Shown piece after piece: positions 8,350-19,000 of a DNA stretch of 34,204 bases. Under the pieces are notes generated by a model. That model searched no databases and had not been told where the DNA came from. It saw only the letters and a program-made list of their open reading frames with translations. This stretch comes from an uncultured Bacteroidales bacterium (GTDB taxonomy: Bacteria; Bacteroidota; Bacteroidia; Bacteroidales; FEN-979), in the NCBI GenBank assembly GCA_903828645.1, contig CAIKNA010000255.1, positions 1-34,204 of the forward strand. The letters run 5' to 3'. Position 1 is the stretch's first letter, and each line of letters starts with the position of its first letter. The position numbers and the translations under genes were made by a program.

Positions 8350-10098
8350 ATGGAACTGGTCAAACCGAATGATATTATTCATGCAGTTCCGGGACTTAAC
8401 AATCCTGCCGGGGAACGAGTCGCCTCGTTGTTGTTCAAAATCATGAAACTTGATAAAATCAACAACACATATGGTAAAATATATGAACTCCCCCCTGATG
8501 CGTTTATTGATGCTGTTATTAAAGAACTTGGCATTAATTTTCTGGTTTCGCCAGATGAGTGCCAGAATATCCCAAGGGACGGACCATTTATAACGATTTC
8601 GAATCATGCTTATGGAGGAATTGACGGCATCGTTCTCCTGAAAATCCTTCCTTCTGTTCGCCCGGATTTTAAAATTTTAATGAACTTCCTTCTGGCAAAG
8701 ATCAAACCCATAGACCGTTTTGGATTCAAAGTCAATCCGTTTGAAAATATTCCGCAGATGCAATCCAGTTATGGAGGTTTGAAGGAAGCATTGCTTCATT
8801 TGAAGAATGGTCATCCGGTAGGATTATTTCCTGCCGGGGAAGTTGCTGCATTGCAGTTAAGAACCGGAACTGTCACAGATAAAAAATGGCCGCATTCCAT
8901 ATTGAAGCTGATCAGGACTGCCCAGGTATCAATTGTGCCGGTTTATTTTACCGGTCACAATAGTATTTTATTCAGCCTTCTCGGGATGATCCATCCGGTT
9001 TTAAGAACAGCCCGTTTGCCGGCAGAAATGTACAATAAAACAGGAAAAGAATTCCAGGTCAGGATCGGTCGGCCGATTTTGGTCAGGGACCTGGCAAGAT
9101 TCAAGGATATCGGTGAATTAGGAAAATATCTGAGGATGCGGACATTTTCCTTGGGAATTCAACCTGAAAAACACAGGCGGCTCTGGCAATTTACGTTTCA
9201 CCATGCCCAACCTGTTGTTCTTCCGGTACTTTCAACATTGATTACTGTTGAAATTGAAAGACTGAAACATGGTAACGTTCTGTTTTCACTTAATGAACAT
9301 TTTGTTTTTTGTGCTCATCCCGGCCAAATTCCGAATATCATGGTTGAATTGGGCCGTTTGCGGGAGATCACCTATCGCGAGGTTGGGGAAGGGACTAACA
9401 AACCCTGTGATCTGGATGAGTTTGACAGGTATTATGACCAGCTTTTTATCTGGGATGATTCAGCGAAGATGATAATTGGAGGATATAGGATCGGGTATGG
9501 GAAACAGATAATAGAATCGCATGGTGTCAAAGGGTTTTACATAAATACTCTTTTTCATATTAAAGATGAATTCGTGCCGGTACTGAATTTATCCATTGAA
9601 CTGGGCCGTTCATTCATTGTTAAAACTCACCAAAAGAGACCATTGTCACTGTTCCTGTTGTGGAAAGGTATCCTTAAGGTACTCGTCAGACATCCTGAAT
9701 ACCGTTATCTTATAGGGCCGGTAAGCATCAGCAATGAGTATCGGCAGCTTTCAAAAGCCCTGACAGTGGAATTTCTGAAGAAGAATTTTTATAATAAAGA
9801 ATTTGCTGCGTTTTTCACCCCAAGAAAGAAATTTGTTCCCGAAAACAATCCTGTGATTAAAAAAAAAGTTTTTCACAAAGTAACAGGCAACAAGGTTAAC
9901 CTCCTGGATAATTTTATCCAAGCTTTTGATCCTTCCTTTCAGACCCCTGTATTGTTAAAAAAGTACTTAAGTGTAAATTCCGAGGTGATCGGTTTTAATG
10001 TTGATCCTCAATTCAGCAACTGCCTTGATGTTTTGATCATAACCGACATCCTCGATATCCCTGCTGAAACTATAAAATCCCTTTCGAAGGAGCAATAG
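8350..10098 (+). CDS. olsF: OlsF-like bifunctional O-/N-acyltransferase for aminolipids
   Basis: A 582-residue fusion of two acyltransferase types. The N-terminal part (about 60-290) is a PlsC-like domain with SNHAYGGIDG (H86, D92; spacing one residue longer than the classic HX4D, as in hemolysin-type Bacteroidota members) and GLFPAGE near 158-164. The C-terminal part (about 295-500) is an OlsB/GNAT-like N-acyltransferase with the segments ELGRLREITYREVGEG, GGYRIGYG and LNLSIELGRSFI. OlsF proteins acylate the amino and then the hydroxyl position, making ornithine or related glycine lipids, which contain no phosphorus. Comparison with the copy at 21951-22163 shows CAG there against the TAG stop here, so this gene seems to have lost a C-terminal tail of at least ten residues. 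The amino-acid headgroup is not determinable. Confidence 0.8.
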   Translation: MELVKPNDIIHAVPGLNNPAGERVASLLFKIMKLDKINNTYGKIYELPPDAFIDAVIKELGINFLVSPDECQNIPRDGPFITISNHAYGGIDGIVLLKILPSVRPDFKILMNFLLAKIKPIDRFGFKVNPFENIPQMQSSYGGLKEALLHLKNGHPVGLFPAGEVAALQLRTGTVTDKKWPHSILKLIRTAQVSIVPVYFTGHNSILFSLLGMIHPVLRTARLPAEMYNKTGKEFQVRIGRPILVRDLARFKDIGELGKYLRMRTFSLGIQPEKHRRLWQFTFHHAQPVVLPVLSTLITVEIERLKHGNVLFSLNEHFVFCAHPGQIPNIMVELGRLREITYREVGEGTNKPCDLDEFDRYYDQLFIWDDSAKMIIGGYRIGYGKQIIESHGVKGFYINTLFHIKDEFVPVLNLSIELGRSFIVKTHQKRPLSLFLLWKGILKVLVRHPEYRYLIGPVSISNEYRQLSKALTVEFLKKNFYNKEFAAFFTPRKKFVPENNPVIKKKVFHKVTGNKVNLLDNFIQAFDPSFQTPVLLKKYLSVNSEVIGFNVDPQFSNCLDVLIITDILDIPAETIKSLSKEQ

Positions 10099-10145
10099 GA
10101 TCAGACTGTTTTTGAGCGTTTTAAGCTATAAAAATCCATTCACAA

Positions 10146-10832
10146 TTATCCTTCTTCAAATTTATATCCAACACCTTTTATTGTCTTAATACTGTCGATG
10201 CCCAGTTTTTCACGGATACGCCGAATATGGACATCAATTGTACGGTCACCCGCCTCAATATCTTCTCCCCAAACATTGGTAAATATTTCGTCACGCGTAA
10301 CAGCTTTATTTATGCGGGATACGAGGAATTGAAGAAGTTCAAACTGCTTACGTACAAGGCTTATCTCCGTGCTGTTCTTTATTACAACATAGCGGCTTTT
10401 ATCAATGGTAAACTCCTTGAGCGAAATGATGTCATTATTTGCAGGAACCTCTTTGTAATGTCTTAACAATGCCTTGATACGACTGATAAATAATTTAGGT
10501 TTTATCGGTTTAGTGATGTAATCGTCAGCCCCGGCTTCAAACCCGGCAATCTGTGAATAATCTTCTCCCCGCGCTGTCAAGAAAGCAATCAGGGTGTTTT
10601 TCAGTTCAGTAATCTTCCTGATTTCTGTACAGGTTTCCATGCCATCCATCCCTTCCATCATAACATCGAGAATAACCAATTGTGGCCTGTTCTCCCTAGC
10701 AAGGTTGAGGGCTTCATGTCCGTTTTTGGCTTTTAATACCTTATACCCCTCTTTCTCCAGGCTATATCCAAGGAATTCAAGAGTATCGGGTTCGTCATCA
10801 ACCAACAAGATCGTAATCTCGCTGCTCTCCAT
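10146..10832 (-). CDS. OmpR/PhoB-family response regulator, copy 1
   Basis: A 228-residue two-domain regulator. The receiver (1-120) has acidic D12/D13, phosphoacceptor D56 (VILDVMM), T86 and K108 (ITKPIKP). A winged-helix Trans_reg_C DNA-binding domain (about 132-226) follows, ending TIDVHIRRIREKLG and TIKGVGYKFEEG. No histidine kinase is adjacent, so it is an orphan here. It converges on the olsF-like gene, 47 bp apart. It is a paralogue of the regulator at 22164-22850, differing by about 33 of 228 residues by eye, mostly in the receiver surface and N-terminus, while the DNA-contacting region is almost unchanged. Both may therefore bind the same sites but answer to different kinases. A 37-bp tandem duplication covers its start codon. 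Confidence 0.92.
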   Translation of the reverse strand: MESSEITILLVDDEPDTLEFLGYSLEKEGYKVLKAKNGHEALNLARENRPQLVILDVMMEGMDGMETCTEIRKITELKNTLIAFLTARGEDYSQIAGFEAGADDYITKPIKPKLFISRIKALLRHYKEVPANNDIISLKEFTIDKSRYVVIKNSTEISLVRKQFELLQFLVSRINKAVTRDEIFTNVWGEDIEAGDRTIDVHIRRIREKLGIDSIKTIKGVGYKFEEG

Positions 10833-10894
10833 AAGGTGTTATTCTGAAACGTAAAGAGCTGCTCTCCATAAGGTGTTATTCTGAAACGTAAAGA
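10821..10894. repeat. 37-bp perfect tandem duplication over the regulator start
   Basis: The unit beginning GCTGCTCTCC and ending ACGTAAAGA occurs twice without a mismatch at 10821-10857 and 10858-10894. Read on the minus strand it contains the start codon and the first codons of the response regulator, so there are two ATG GAG AGC AGC starts. Since 37 is not a multiple of three, the upstream start is out of frame and ends after about two dozen codons. A TATCTTTA -7-like element lies at the outer edge (10889-10896, minus). The duplication looks recent. Confidence 0.9.
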
Positions 10895-10919
10895 TAGTAT
10901 ATTTTAACAATTTGTTCAC

Positions 10920-10948
10920 TTTGCATTATCTGTATTTTATTAGTTTTG
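10920..10948 (+). promoter_or_regulatory. Candidate promoter for the nitroreductase operon
   Basis: TTTG at 10920-10923 and TAGTTTTG at 10941-10948 match the Bacteroidota -33 (TTTG) and -7 (TAnnTTTG) elements exactly with a 17-bp spacer. Transcription would start near 10955 and give a leader of about 210 nucleotides before the ATG at 11166. The 10949-11165 leader holds no gene that can be supported. Confidence 0.5.
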
Positions 10949-11165
10949 AACTGGTTTTGGATCACCTTTTATGGAAGCAACTCTTAACCCGGGAATGGCC
11001 ATACTCATCATGCAGGTATGGGATAAAACAGCAGCAGCGACTGAGATCATGGCCTGATTTTGCAATAATTGATTTCATCTTGTGTCTGGAAAATATTCTT
11101 TTCGTTGGTAACCGCGTAACTTTCCCGAATATTTGTCGTCAAATTTTAACCCAAAATATAAAGCA

Positions 11166-12053
11166 ATGTACGAAAGCCATTTAATCGATGCAACCACCTG
11201 CACCAAATGTGAACTATGTGTAAAAATTTGTCCGGCAGGGATCATTGAAAAAACCGGGAATATAAATGTCTCGTTCCGAAAGGATCGTACAGACATTTGT
11301 ATCCATTGCGGTCATTGCATGGCAATGTGCGAAACAAAATCCATTTCAATTGAAGGCATCAGTTATGAAACCAACTTCAGGGAACTACCGGTAGCAAGTG
11401 TGGATTACCGGCAACTGATGGAATTTTTAATGACCCGTCGTTCGGTTAGGATTTTTCAAAATAAACCGGTAACGCGGGAAGTTGTTGACAGAATCCTTGA
11501 TGTAATTTCAACAGCACCATTCGGGGTAAGTCCCGATAATGTTGAGATTACAGTAATTACCGACAAATCGCTCATCGAAAAGGCAGTGCCGGAAATGTCT
11601 AAAATATACATGCAACTTGGGAAAATTATTAAGATTCCAGCACTGGGCTGGTTGATCAGAAGGAGTATGTCGCAAGAGACAACCAACACCCTGATGAATT
11701 TTATCGTTCCCCATATCAACAAAGGTCATTATAGTTATTCTGACGGCATTGATGACATAGCACGCAATGCGCCTGCCCTGTTCCTTTTTCATGCGCCGAA
11801 GGGGGCAGAGGAACATACCGTGGATGCACACATTTACCTGACCTACGCATTGCTTGCCGCCCATTCTCTGGGCCTTGGAGCAACAGCCATAGGACTGATC
11901 GGACCGGCCATCAATCAGAGCAAGTCGCTTCGCACCAAGTTCCGGATCCCGGCCGGGAATGAGGTGGTGGAAACGATGATCCTGGGTTATCCGAAGTTAA
12001 AATTCAAACGGGCCATTATCAGGCCCAGGAAAAAGGTGGCGTATATAAGTTAA
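11166..12053 (+). CDS. Ferredoxin-nitroreductase fusion protein
   Basis: A protein of about 295 residues. Residues 8-60 carry two 4Fe-4S motifs, CxxCxxCxxxC at C12/C15/C18/C22 and at C45/C48/C51/C55, as in bacterial-type ferredoxins. Residues 80-290 form a nitroreductase domain with RRSVRIFQNKPV, the FMN-binding arginine region at the domain start, and a C-terminal LGLGATAIGLIGPA segment. Such fusions pass electrons from ferredoxin-type donors to a flavin and reduce an unknown substrate, and are common in anaerobes. The ATG at 11166 is preferred over TTG at 11133 because the cysteine motif follows close behind. A flavodoxin-like gene starts 20 bp downstream, so the pair is probably a redox operon. 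Confidence 0.87.
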   Translation: MYESHLIDATTCTKCELCVKICPAGIIEKTGNINVSFRKDRTDICIHCGHCMAMCETKSISIEGISYETNFRELPVASVDYRQLMEFLMTRRSVRIFQNKPVTREVVDRILDVISTAPFGVSPDNVEITVITDKSLIEKAVPEMSKIYMQLGKIIKIPALGWLIRRSMSQETTNTLMNFIVPHINKGHYSYSDGIDDIARNAPALFLFHAPKGAEEHTVDAHIYLTYALLAAHSLGLGATAIGLIGPAINQSKSLRTKFRIPAGNEVVETMILGYPKLKFKRAIIRPRKKVAYIS

Positions 12054-12073
12054 AAGGAAAACAATTGGATCGT

Positions 12074-12613
12074 ATGGAAAATATACTTGTTATTTATTAC
12101 TCAAACAAAGGCAGCAATAAATACTTAGCCGGAAAAATTTCGAAAAGTCTATCGTGCGAAATAGAAGAAATCAAGCCACGATTGAACATTTTTCTTCTGT
12201 TTTTGATGAATATTCATTTAGGGATCAAACCACTGAAAAACAGGATTGAAGATTTCAACATGGTAATTTTATGTGGCCCAATCTGGATGGGTAAGCTTAT
12301 TCCACCACTTCGTAGTTTTATCAAAAAGTATTATAATAAAATCAATAAATTGATTTTTGTCACCTGTTGCGGTAGCACGGATGCAAAGAAAGATGAAAAA
12401 TTTGGACATGGTTTGGTTTTCAAAGAAGTAGAAAACTTACTTAACGATAAATGTATAATTTGTCAGGCATTTCCGGTTGGCCTTGTTTTACCCGATAACA
12501 AAAAAGAGGATACTGATGCTTTTATGAAAACTCATTTGAATGATGAGAATTTTAAAGGTGAAATTCAGGAGCGATTTGACAACTTCATAAAGAAGATAAA
12601 TGTGATGAGATGA
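12074..12613 (+). CDS. Flavodoxin-like protein
   Basis: A protein of about 179 residues with a flavodoxin fold pattern: ILVIYYSNKGSNKYLAGKI at the start supplies the FMN phosphate-binding loop (S-N-K-G-S-N), and MVILCGPIWMGKLIPPLRSF is the isoalloxazine-side loop seen in flavodoxin/NADPH-dependent FMN reductase relatives. LIFVTCCGSTDAK forms a later strand and loop. It probably carries or exchanges electrons with the ferredoxin-nitroreductase immediately upstream. The ATG at 12074 is preferred over TTG at 12065. The gene is more AT-rich than its neighbours. Confidence 0.75.
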   Translation: MENILVIYYSNKGSNKYLAGKISKSLSCEIEEIKPRLNIFLLFLMNIHLGIKPLKNRIEDFNMVILCGPIWMGKLIPPLRSFIKKYYNKINKLIFVTCCGSTDAKKDEKFGHGLVFKEVENLLNDKCIICQAFPVGLVLPDNKKEDTDAFMKTHLNDENFKGEIQERFDNFIKKINVMR

Positions 12614-12631
12614 GCAGATAATAAGGAAACT

Positions 12632-12928
12632 ATGCGCAAACGCACAACACTCGTCCCGGAAACTCCATTAGAACAAGTTTTAACAAACTCCTTTAAGGCA
12701 AGGTTGATTTCCTATAAGTCCACTCATCAGGATTATTTTGAGGAGGCCTTTCAATTGGCCATTTCAGAGAAACAACCCTATGCATGGCGGGCAGCATGGT
12801 TATTGTGGAGCATTATGGATGTGAATGACCCACGGATTCAAGGATATATTAATGACATGACTGGTGTGATTTAGAACAGGAATGATGACCATCAACGGAA
12901 ATTGCTCAAAATGCTTCAACGTATTTGA
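12632..12928 (+). pseudogene. Truncated small helical gene with an internal stop
   Basis: An open frame of 80 codons (12632-12874) encodes a helical segment with EAFQLAISEKQPYAWRAAWLLWSIMDVNDPRIQGYI, which resembles the start of a longer HEAT-like family I recall from Bacteroidota. After the TAG at 12872 the same frame stays open for 17 codons and reads NDDHQRKLLKMLQRI, which looks like the natural continuation of that family, before a TGA at 12926. The gene therefore seems to be broken by a nonsense change and cut short, with the rest missing. The family match is from memory and unverified; it could also be a short intact gene. Confidence 0.5.
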
Positions 12929-12948
12929 GTTCCGTTGTCCCGGCTAAT

Positions 12949-12985
12949 AAAAAACGGGGCCACCTCATTGATTTGAGGCGGCCCC
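12949..12985 (-). terminator. Intrinsic terminator of the 2817-residue protein gene
   Basis: Read on the minus strand, a GC-rich stem (GGGGCC-G-CCTCA pairing with TGAGG-T-GGCCCC, loop of about six bases, one internal mismatch) is followed directly by a short C/G and then TTTTTT. It lies 37 bp after the stop at 13022. This is the clearest rho-independent terminator in the window. Part of the stem could also slow plus-strand transcripts from the broken small gene. Confidence 0.85.
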
Positions 12986-13021
12986 GGAAAGCGGAAAATA
13001 TAGAGAGGAAGGATGTGTAAT

Positions 13022-16000
13022 CTATCGGGTCAAGATCAGTTTAAACACCTGGGTCTGACCGTCAGCATTGAGGCGGATATAGTAGAGCCCGGCCGGGTTT
13101 CCTTCGAGGGAACAGGCGGTCTTTGATTTTCCCGATATTTCCTTAGAATAGACCTTCTTTCCCTGCATGTTGTATATGTCCACATCAATGGTGCGGAAAT
13201 TTTCCTCTCCGTTACGCTCGATCGTGAAAAGACCGCGCGTTGGGTTCGGATATACAACAAAGGAAGATGAAGAGAGCATTGGAGCGGTTGGTTCCGTTCC
13301 GTTGGCTGAGGAGGCAATTGTAGCTGATTTAGCGCCACACCAAGGGCCGTCGGGAGCGATATAACCGTGCATGTAACCACCAGCTTCAATCAACGTGCCT
13401 GGTCCGTACAGAATATTCACACCGGCAATCATCGTAACACTGCCGCCATTGTGAACGTAGAATGATCCGTTGGTTCCGCCCACTGTTATGGTCTGTGTTG
13501 CATTGTGGCAATCATTCTGTCCGTTGGCAATATCACCTGAGACGTTGACCGATGTGGGAATCGCATTGACTGTGGTTGTAACCGAGGCAGAACCCTGACA
13601 ACCTGCGGAGGTGGTCACAGTAACGGTAAACGTACCTGCCGTATTGACGGTGATAGCCTGTGTTGTTTCGCTGGTGGACCACATATAGGCCGCATACCCT
13701 GCCCCTGCATCCAGGATAGTTGAGCCACCCTGGTTAAAGGAAAGGGATCCACTGATGGTCGGTGTCACAACTGCGGGTTCCGTGATAGTGATCGTTGTTG
13801 ATGCCGAACAGAAGTTTGCGTCTGTGACAGAATAGGTGTGAATGCCGGCGCTTGCTGTAAAGGTTCCCGTTCCCGTATAGGGTGCAGTACCTCCGATTGC
13901 ATTTACCGTGACAGTGGTCGTTCCTCCATGACAAGCAATGCTTCCTGCTGTTGCAGTAACAGTGATTACCGGACAAGAGATTTTTCCCGGAGAACCGATT
14001 TCATTGGCACTGTTCAATGCGATAAAAGCGCCGTTAACACCAACTGCACTTAACTGAGAAATAGCAGCATTATTAACCCCGGCAGCATTGTCAAAGCTCC
14101 TGTAAGGCGCAGATGTTGTGGAAGCGCCAAACGATACATTAGCCTGGAGAACGCCTGCTGCGTTGTAAAGATTGACGGCATCGCCACCCGTACTGAGGCC
14201 AACTCCTGAACCAGAATAATTTCCGATCTGAAGGCCTGCTGGCGGGTTCGCACCGAACCAGTTGTTCCTGAAAGCTGCGGCAGTGGCTGTTAGGTTAGAA
14301 GTTTCAAGGAAGATCACCGATTCACCCGGAGCAATGCTCGTAATACCATTCAGTGCAACGGAATTGCCAAAGGCGTTTGAGTTGTCGTCCATCCTCCATC
14401 CGGTAATGTTTGCAGCGATGTTGCCTGTGTTCGTAACTTCGAACCAGTCAGCACCAACCGGGCTGTTGCCGCTGCTCCAGGGTGCAACCTCAGAGATAAT
14501 GACAGTGGCAACCTCCAGAATATCCGTGATGTGCAGTGTATATACGGTGCTGGCATCCGGGAAATTTCCAACCGTAGGATCATCTGCGTTGACAGTAACC
14601 GTATAGGTGGTTTTTGTTTCAAAATCAAGGATGGTACCTGCTTTGAGATAGAGGTTATTATTGATGATCTCAAAATATCCGGCGTCGGTCCCGCTCAGGC
14701 TGATGTTGTTCGTTCCCATCCCATCATCGCTGATATCGATATAACCCAGCTTAATGTGCGCTGCGGTGTTCGTGTTTTCAGGTAAACTCGTGATGGTAGC
14801 CGCCATACTCACTGAAAGGGGTGCCTGGTTCGCATAGGTGAAAGTGGATGGTGCATATATCCAGAGTTGCGGATGATCAGAATCACCCCCGCCATTCTCA
14901 CATACAGTATAAAGGATGCCATTGTTGTTCATGGCGATACCTTCATGCTGATGTTCAACCACCGACAAAGGATTTCCCGGGTCATTAACAATCGTGAGTG
15001 AACTTGAGATAACTCCTGTCCGGTCGATATGTTCAATTTTTGCAGACTCCTGGCTCAATAACAACAAGTTGCCGGAATTTGCCTGTCCGGTCAGAACTGG
15101 CAGATTGCTCAGGGCAAAAACATCAGCCATGTCCAGCACATTCGCCAGTGCGGGATCAAAAAGGTTAACAGAGTTTACCGTGGTCGGCGATCCATTCGTA
15201 GCGGTTCCGGCAATAAAATCAATGCCTGTCTGGAAAATCCCTTCCGGATCTTTCTCCTTTACACAAATGTAACCGGATGTCTGGGGATCGTTGGTTACGC
15301 CTTCGATTCCGATGTTATCAACATAGGTTCCCAGCTTTACAGTGTGGGTCATGCTTCTTGTTAGCGTGGTGCCAGCGGCGTACACAAACTGTACGATCTG
15401 ACGATCGCGCTCTTCTGACATTACAAACGTATTATTTCCGGTATATGCAAGTCCTTCCGGATCATAAAAGTCTGTGCCTTGCGGGCTGTTTCCAGGGGCA
15501 AGAGTCATGGAGTTGATCAACTGCCCTTTGTCGGTCACCTGGACAATCGAAGTACCGCCATCGCCAAGGACAAACAAAGTATGGGTATCCCAGTTATAGG
15601 TCACCGCTGAGGCTTCCTGCGCAAGCAGGCTGTTTACCGGAGGAGTGGTACGTGTGGGTTCGGGCAGGTCATAACGGCCGATTCTGACATAGGTTGAAAG
15701 GTCTACTGTAGCATCGTTGTCCGTGATGGTTATGTTTTGCGACACAGGAGAGCCGAGAATTAGTCCGGATGAAGGATTGCTTATAGTCAGAACGGCCGTT
15801 TCCGTTCCTTCAAACAATAAATCATCAATCACCGTAAAGGTTACTGATCCGGTAGTCTGACCATTCAAAATGGTGATGGTGTTATTATTTAAGGAATAGT
15901 CATCTGCTGTAATATTTGTTCCTGATACATTGAGAGTAACTGTTTGGTTTCCAAAAACAGGCAATGAGGAAACTGCTGAAACAGTTATCACAGACTGATT

Positions 16001-19000
16001 TGCCTCGCTTCCGGTATGTGATGAAACGGAAAGGGAAACACTCCTGGGAAGGACACTGTCTGTGCGCAATGTCACGTTCTCTATCCGGTAATCCTGGTTT
16101 GCAGGGGTATCGGACTTGTTAAACGGCGAGGCCGAGTGCAGGCTTTTCATATATTCGGCAAATGCATCCTGCTCCGATCCCGGAATGCTGAATGATGCAA
16201 CCGCGGGAACGGCAGGAGGAACCGGAAGGGTATTGATATCAACCCTGTTGGAACCGATGATGTTGAAAGGATATCCATCTCCCCCGCCTGCCATATAGTT
16301 CAGTGTAACAAGGCGGAAGGTGCGTACCGGATTCCCGTAGAGAGCGCCGTTCATGATCAGGGTATCCAGCACCACGGTGCCGGAGTCGTTGGTGATCACG
16401 GCGGTAAGAATGCGGCCGCCGGTGTTGGTGGTCGGGTTGTAGATCGGAAGTGTCGGATTGAAACTGAACCTTACTCCTGCAATTTGTGGGAACTGACCCG
16501 GTGTAGCTCCCGGAGCGGTGGCGTCAACGCCATGCTCCAGCGATCTTCTCAGACCGGCAGCATCGACGGTGAGAATGGAAAGCAGGTTGTTGAATCGCAA
16601 GGAGTTTTCTATATCAAGCTGCGAAACGTCTCCCGCCTGTTTCCCGGCAGCCGGGTTGGCAATGGGCGGCTGGTAGATCACAGTGTCGCCATAGGCATTG
16701 ATATACCCGATAATGGAACGGATCCCTCCGCCATTCTTAATGGATACAACGGTGGAAGGGTCATAGAATTTGGCCATCCAGAGGTTGGCCTCGGCCGAAA
16801 GATTGCCCAGGTTGGTCTCTTCGGTCCGGACGAAATTACGCCGTCCTTCGAGGAATACGCTGATTTTCCCGAAAAGATTGCCATCTTTTCCCTGGATGGC
16901 GGATCCAATCGAATCACAAAGCAGTTTCACGCGGTACCCGCGGGTTCCGGGGGCAAGAGCCAGGGGTGTGTTTGCTCCCCATACATCCTGAAGACCCTGT
17001 TGGTCGGTGGCATAGGCGCCTGAAATGACCGGGTCGATCGAGGAGGGAACGATATCGCCCGATGGGGTGAAATCAACCACTAAACGGCCGACATATTTAT
17101 AGTTTCCATCGGTGTTGATGATGGCGATGGGTTTTCCATCCAGTCCGGCAGTCAGGTAGGGATAGGTTTCGATCGCCACATCACCGGGACGCAGACGATC
17201 GGTTGCATCAGCCATCAGGGTATGTGAACCACCTGCGATGATGATATCCACACCATGCAGCTTGGTGGCCAGTTCTTTTTCAAACTGCAGTTGCTGCAGA
17301 TGCGAAAGGAGGATGATCTTGTTACAGCCTTCCATGTTTATGAGTGTGTCAACGTAAGGCTGAACAATCGTGGCCAGGAGAGTCATATCGTTGGTTCCGG
17401 CACCCGGATTTTTTACTGTAGTGGTGCCGGGGGAAGAGATGGTTTCGAGCATCGGGGTGGTGACGCCCACGATTCCGATCTTCTCACCGTTCTTCATGAT
17501 AACGCAATAGGGAGCCAGTTTTTTCTTCGCCGAAATCTGGGCCGCGGTATTTGCCGGGGTACACATGAAATTCGTGTTGGCCTGGCGGATGGGTGTAAAT
17601 ACCGGGCTTAGGTTGGGATCGGCAGTGAAGTTCAGGTTTGAACTCAGATAGGGGAACTGGGCGCCGAACCAGTTCACAGTGGTACCCGTATTTTTCCCGC
17701 CAATGATATTGCGGAGTTCGGGAGTCCCAAAGTCAAAGTCGTGGTTTCCGAGTACGGATGCTTCAACCCCGATGAAGTTCATGATGGAGATGTCCGCTCT
17801 TGCTATACCGGCGAGAAGATTATAAGGAGGATTGGAAAGAGCAGTATTATAGTAGCTGGCATAGGCGTTCTTATAGGGCTGCACCATGCGCGGATCCTCA
17901 CCTGAGAAAGAGAATGGTCCCGGGATGAAATTATCGCCCGATGCAAGTGTGATAGAATTCGGGTAAGTGTTCTCAAGGGAGTCAACAATCGCAGCAAACC
18001 GAGGGGCCGTGGTTACTTCATCAACAGCAGCTTCGAAATCAGAACCATGCAGTATCTGGAGAGGGAAATTGACAAAGTTCAAGACCAGCCTGGCTATGGA
18101 ATCACATCCCGCTGCGTTGGTAGTATGATAGATATAGGTACCCGGCATCGTATAGGTATAGCCGTTCCAGGTGTAGCTGGAATATGCATTCACCGTGGTG
18201 GTCGAGGTTGTAGCACATAAGCTGGCGTTATAGGTATCCTGGTTGAAGAGTGTCAGCAACTGACCACCTTCAACAGCCTGTCCAGGGATTGAATAATGTG
18301 CCTGGTTGACAAAAAGAAATTTTCCTGGACCAAGAATGGACTGTGCATCAATAATTCCTGAGGTCTCCTTGTCCTGGTTGAAGGGGGCTGTGGCAGGTAC
18401 CCCCACATCTCCGAATCGGGCAGGATCGTGTTTGGTAATCTGTTTCAATGCATCAGTGGCGATAGTATATTGCCACATTTTGCCATTGTGAGGAGCATTT
18501 CCAACATCTTCCTGAAGCAGGATGTGGCCGTAATTATCAATGGCCATGTTGTCAAGCATGTTGATGCCTTCGGTTCCGTCAAGAACTGCCTCAATGGTTC
18601 CGCCTAACTCAGGATTCAGGATATCTGTGAAATGTAAACGCCATACCCGGCTGCGTCCTACCTGTGTTCCTGTTCCATCAGCAACCTGATCCAACTGGTC
18701 GGTTGTGTTGAAGTAAAAATTATTTGGGTTTGAAGGATCCCATGCACCGTCTTCAGGGCGTGAGAATTTGGTTACTAAATTTGTATTGCTCAGCGTATTG
18801 AAAGCAGCTCCGGTGATGTTCTTAACATCGCCGAGGTCAACCAGAACAAAGGGGGAACCGGGAGCGGGCGGCATGTTGATTGTCGTTGAATTTACACGTT
18901 CAACAGGGAATCCGGGAACTTTTACGCCCCAGGGATGACCATTGGTCAAACCGGCTTTCTCTACTTCGGTGCCGGTATTCGTTTTGGTTCCGATATAGAA

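Noticed and set aside
10912-11184. Plus-strand 90-codon ORF before the nitroreductase
   Set aside because: It overlaps the candidate promoter and leader, lacks a recognisable domain and runs into the nitroreductase start out of frame.
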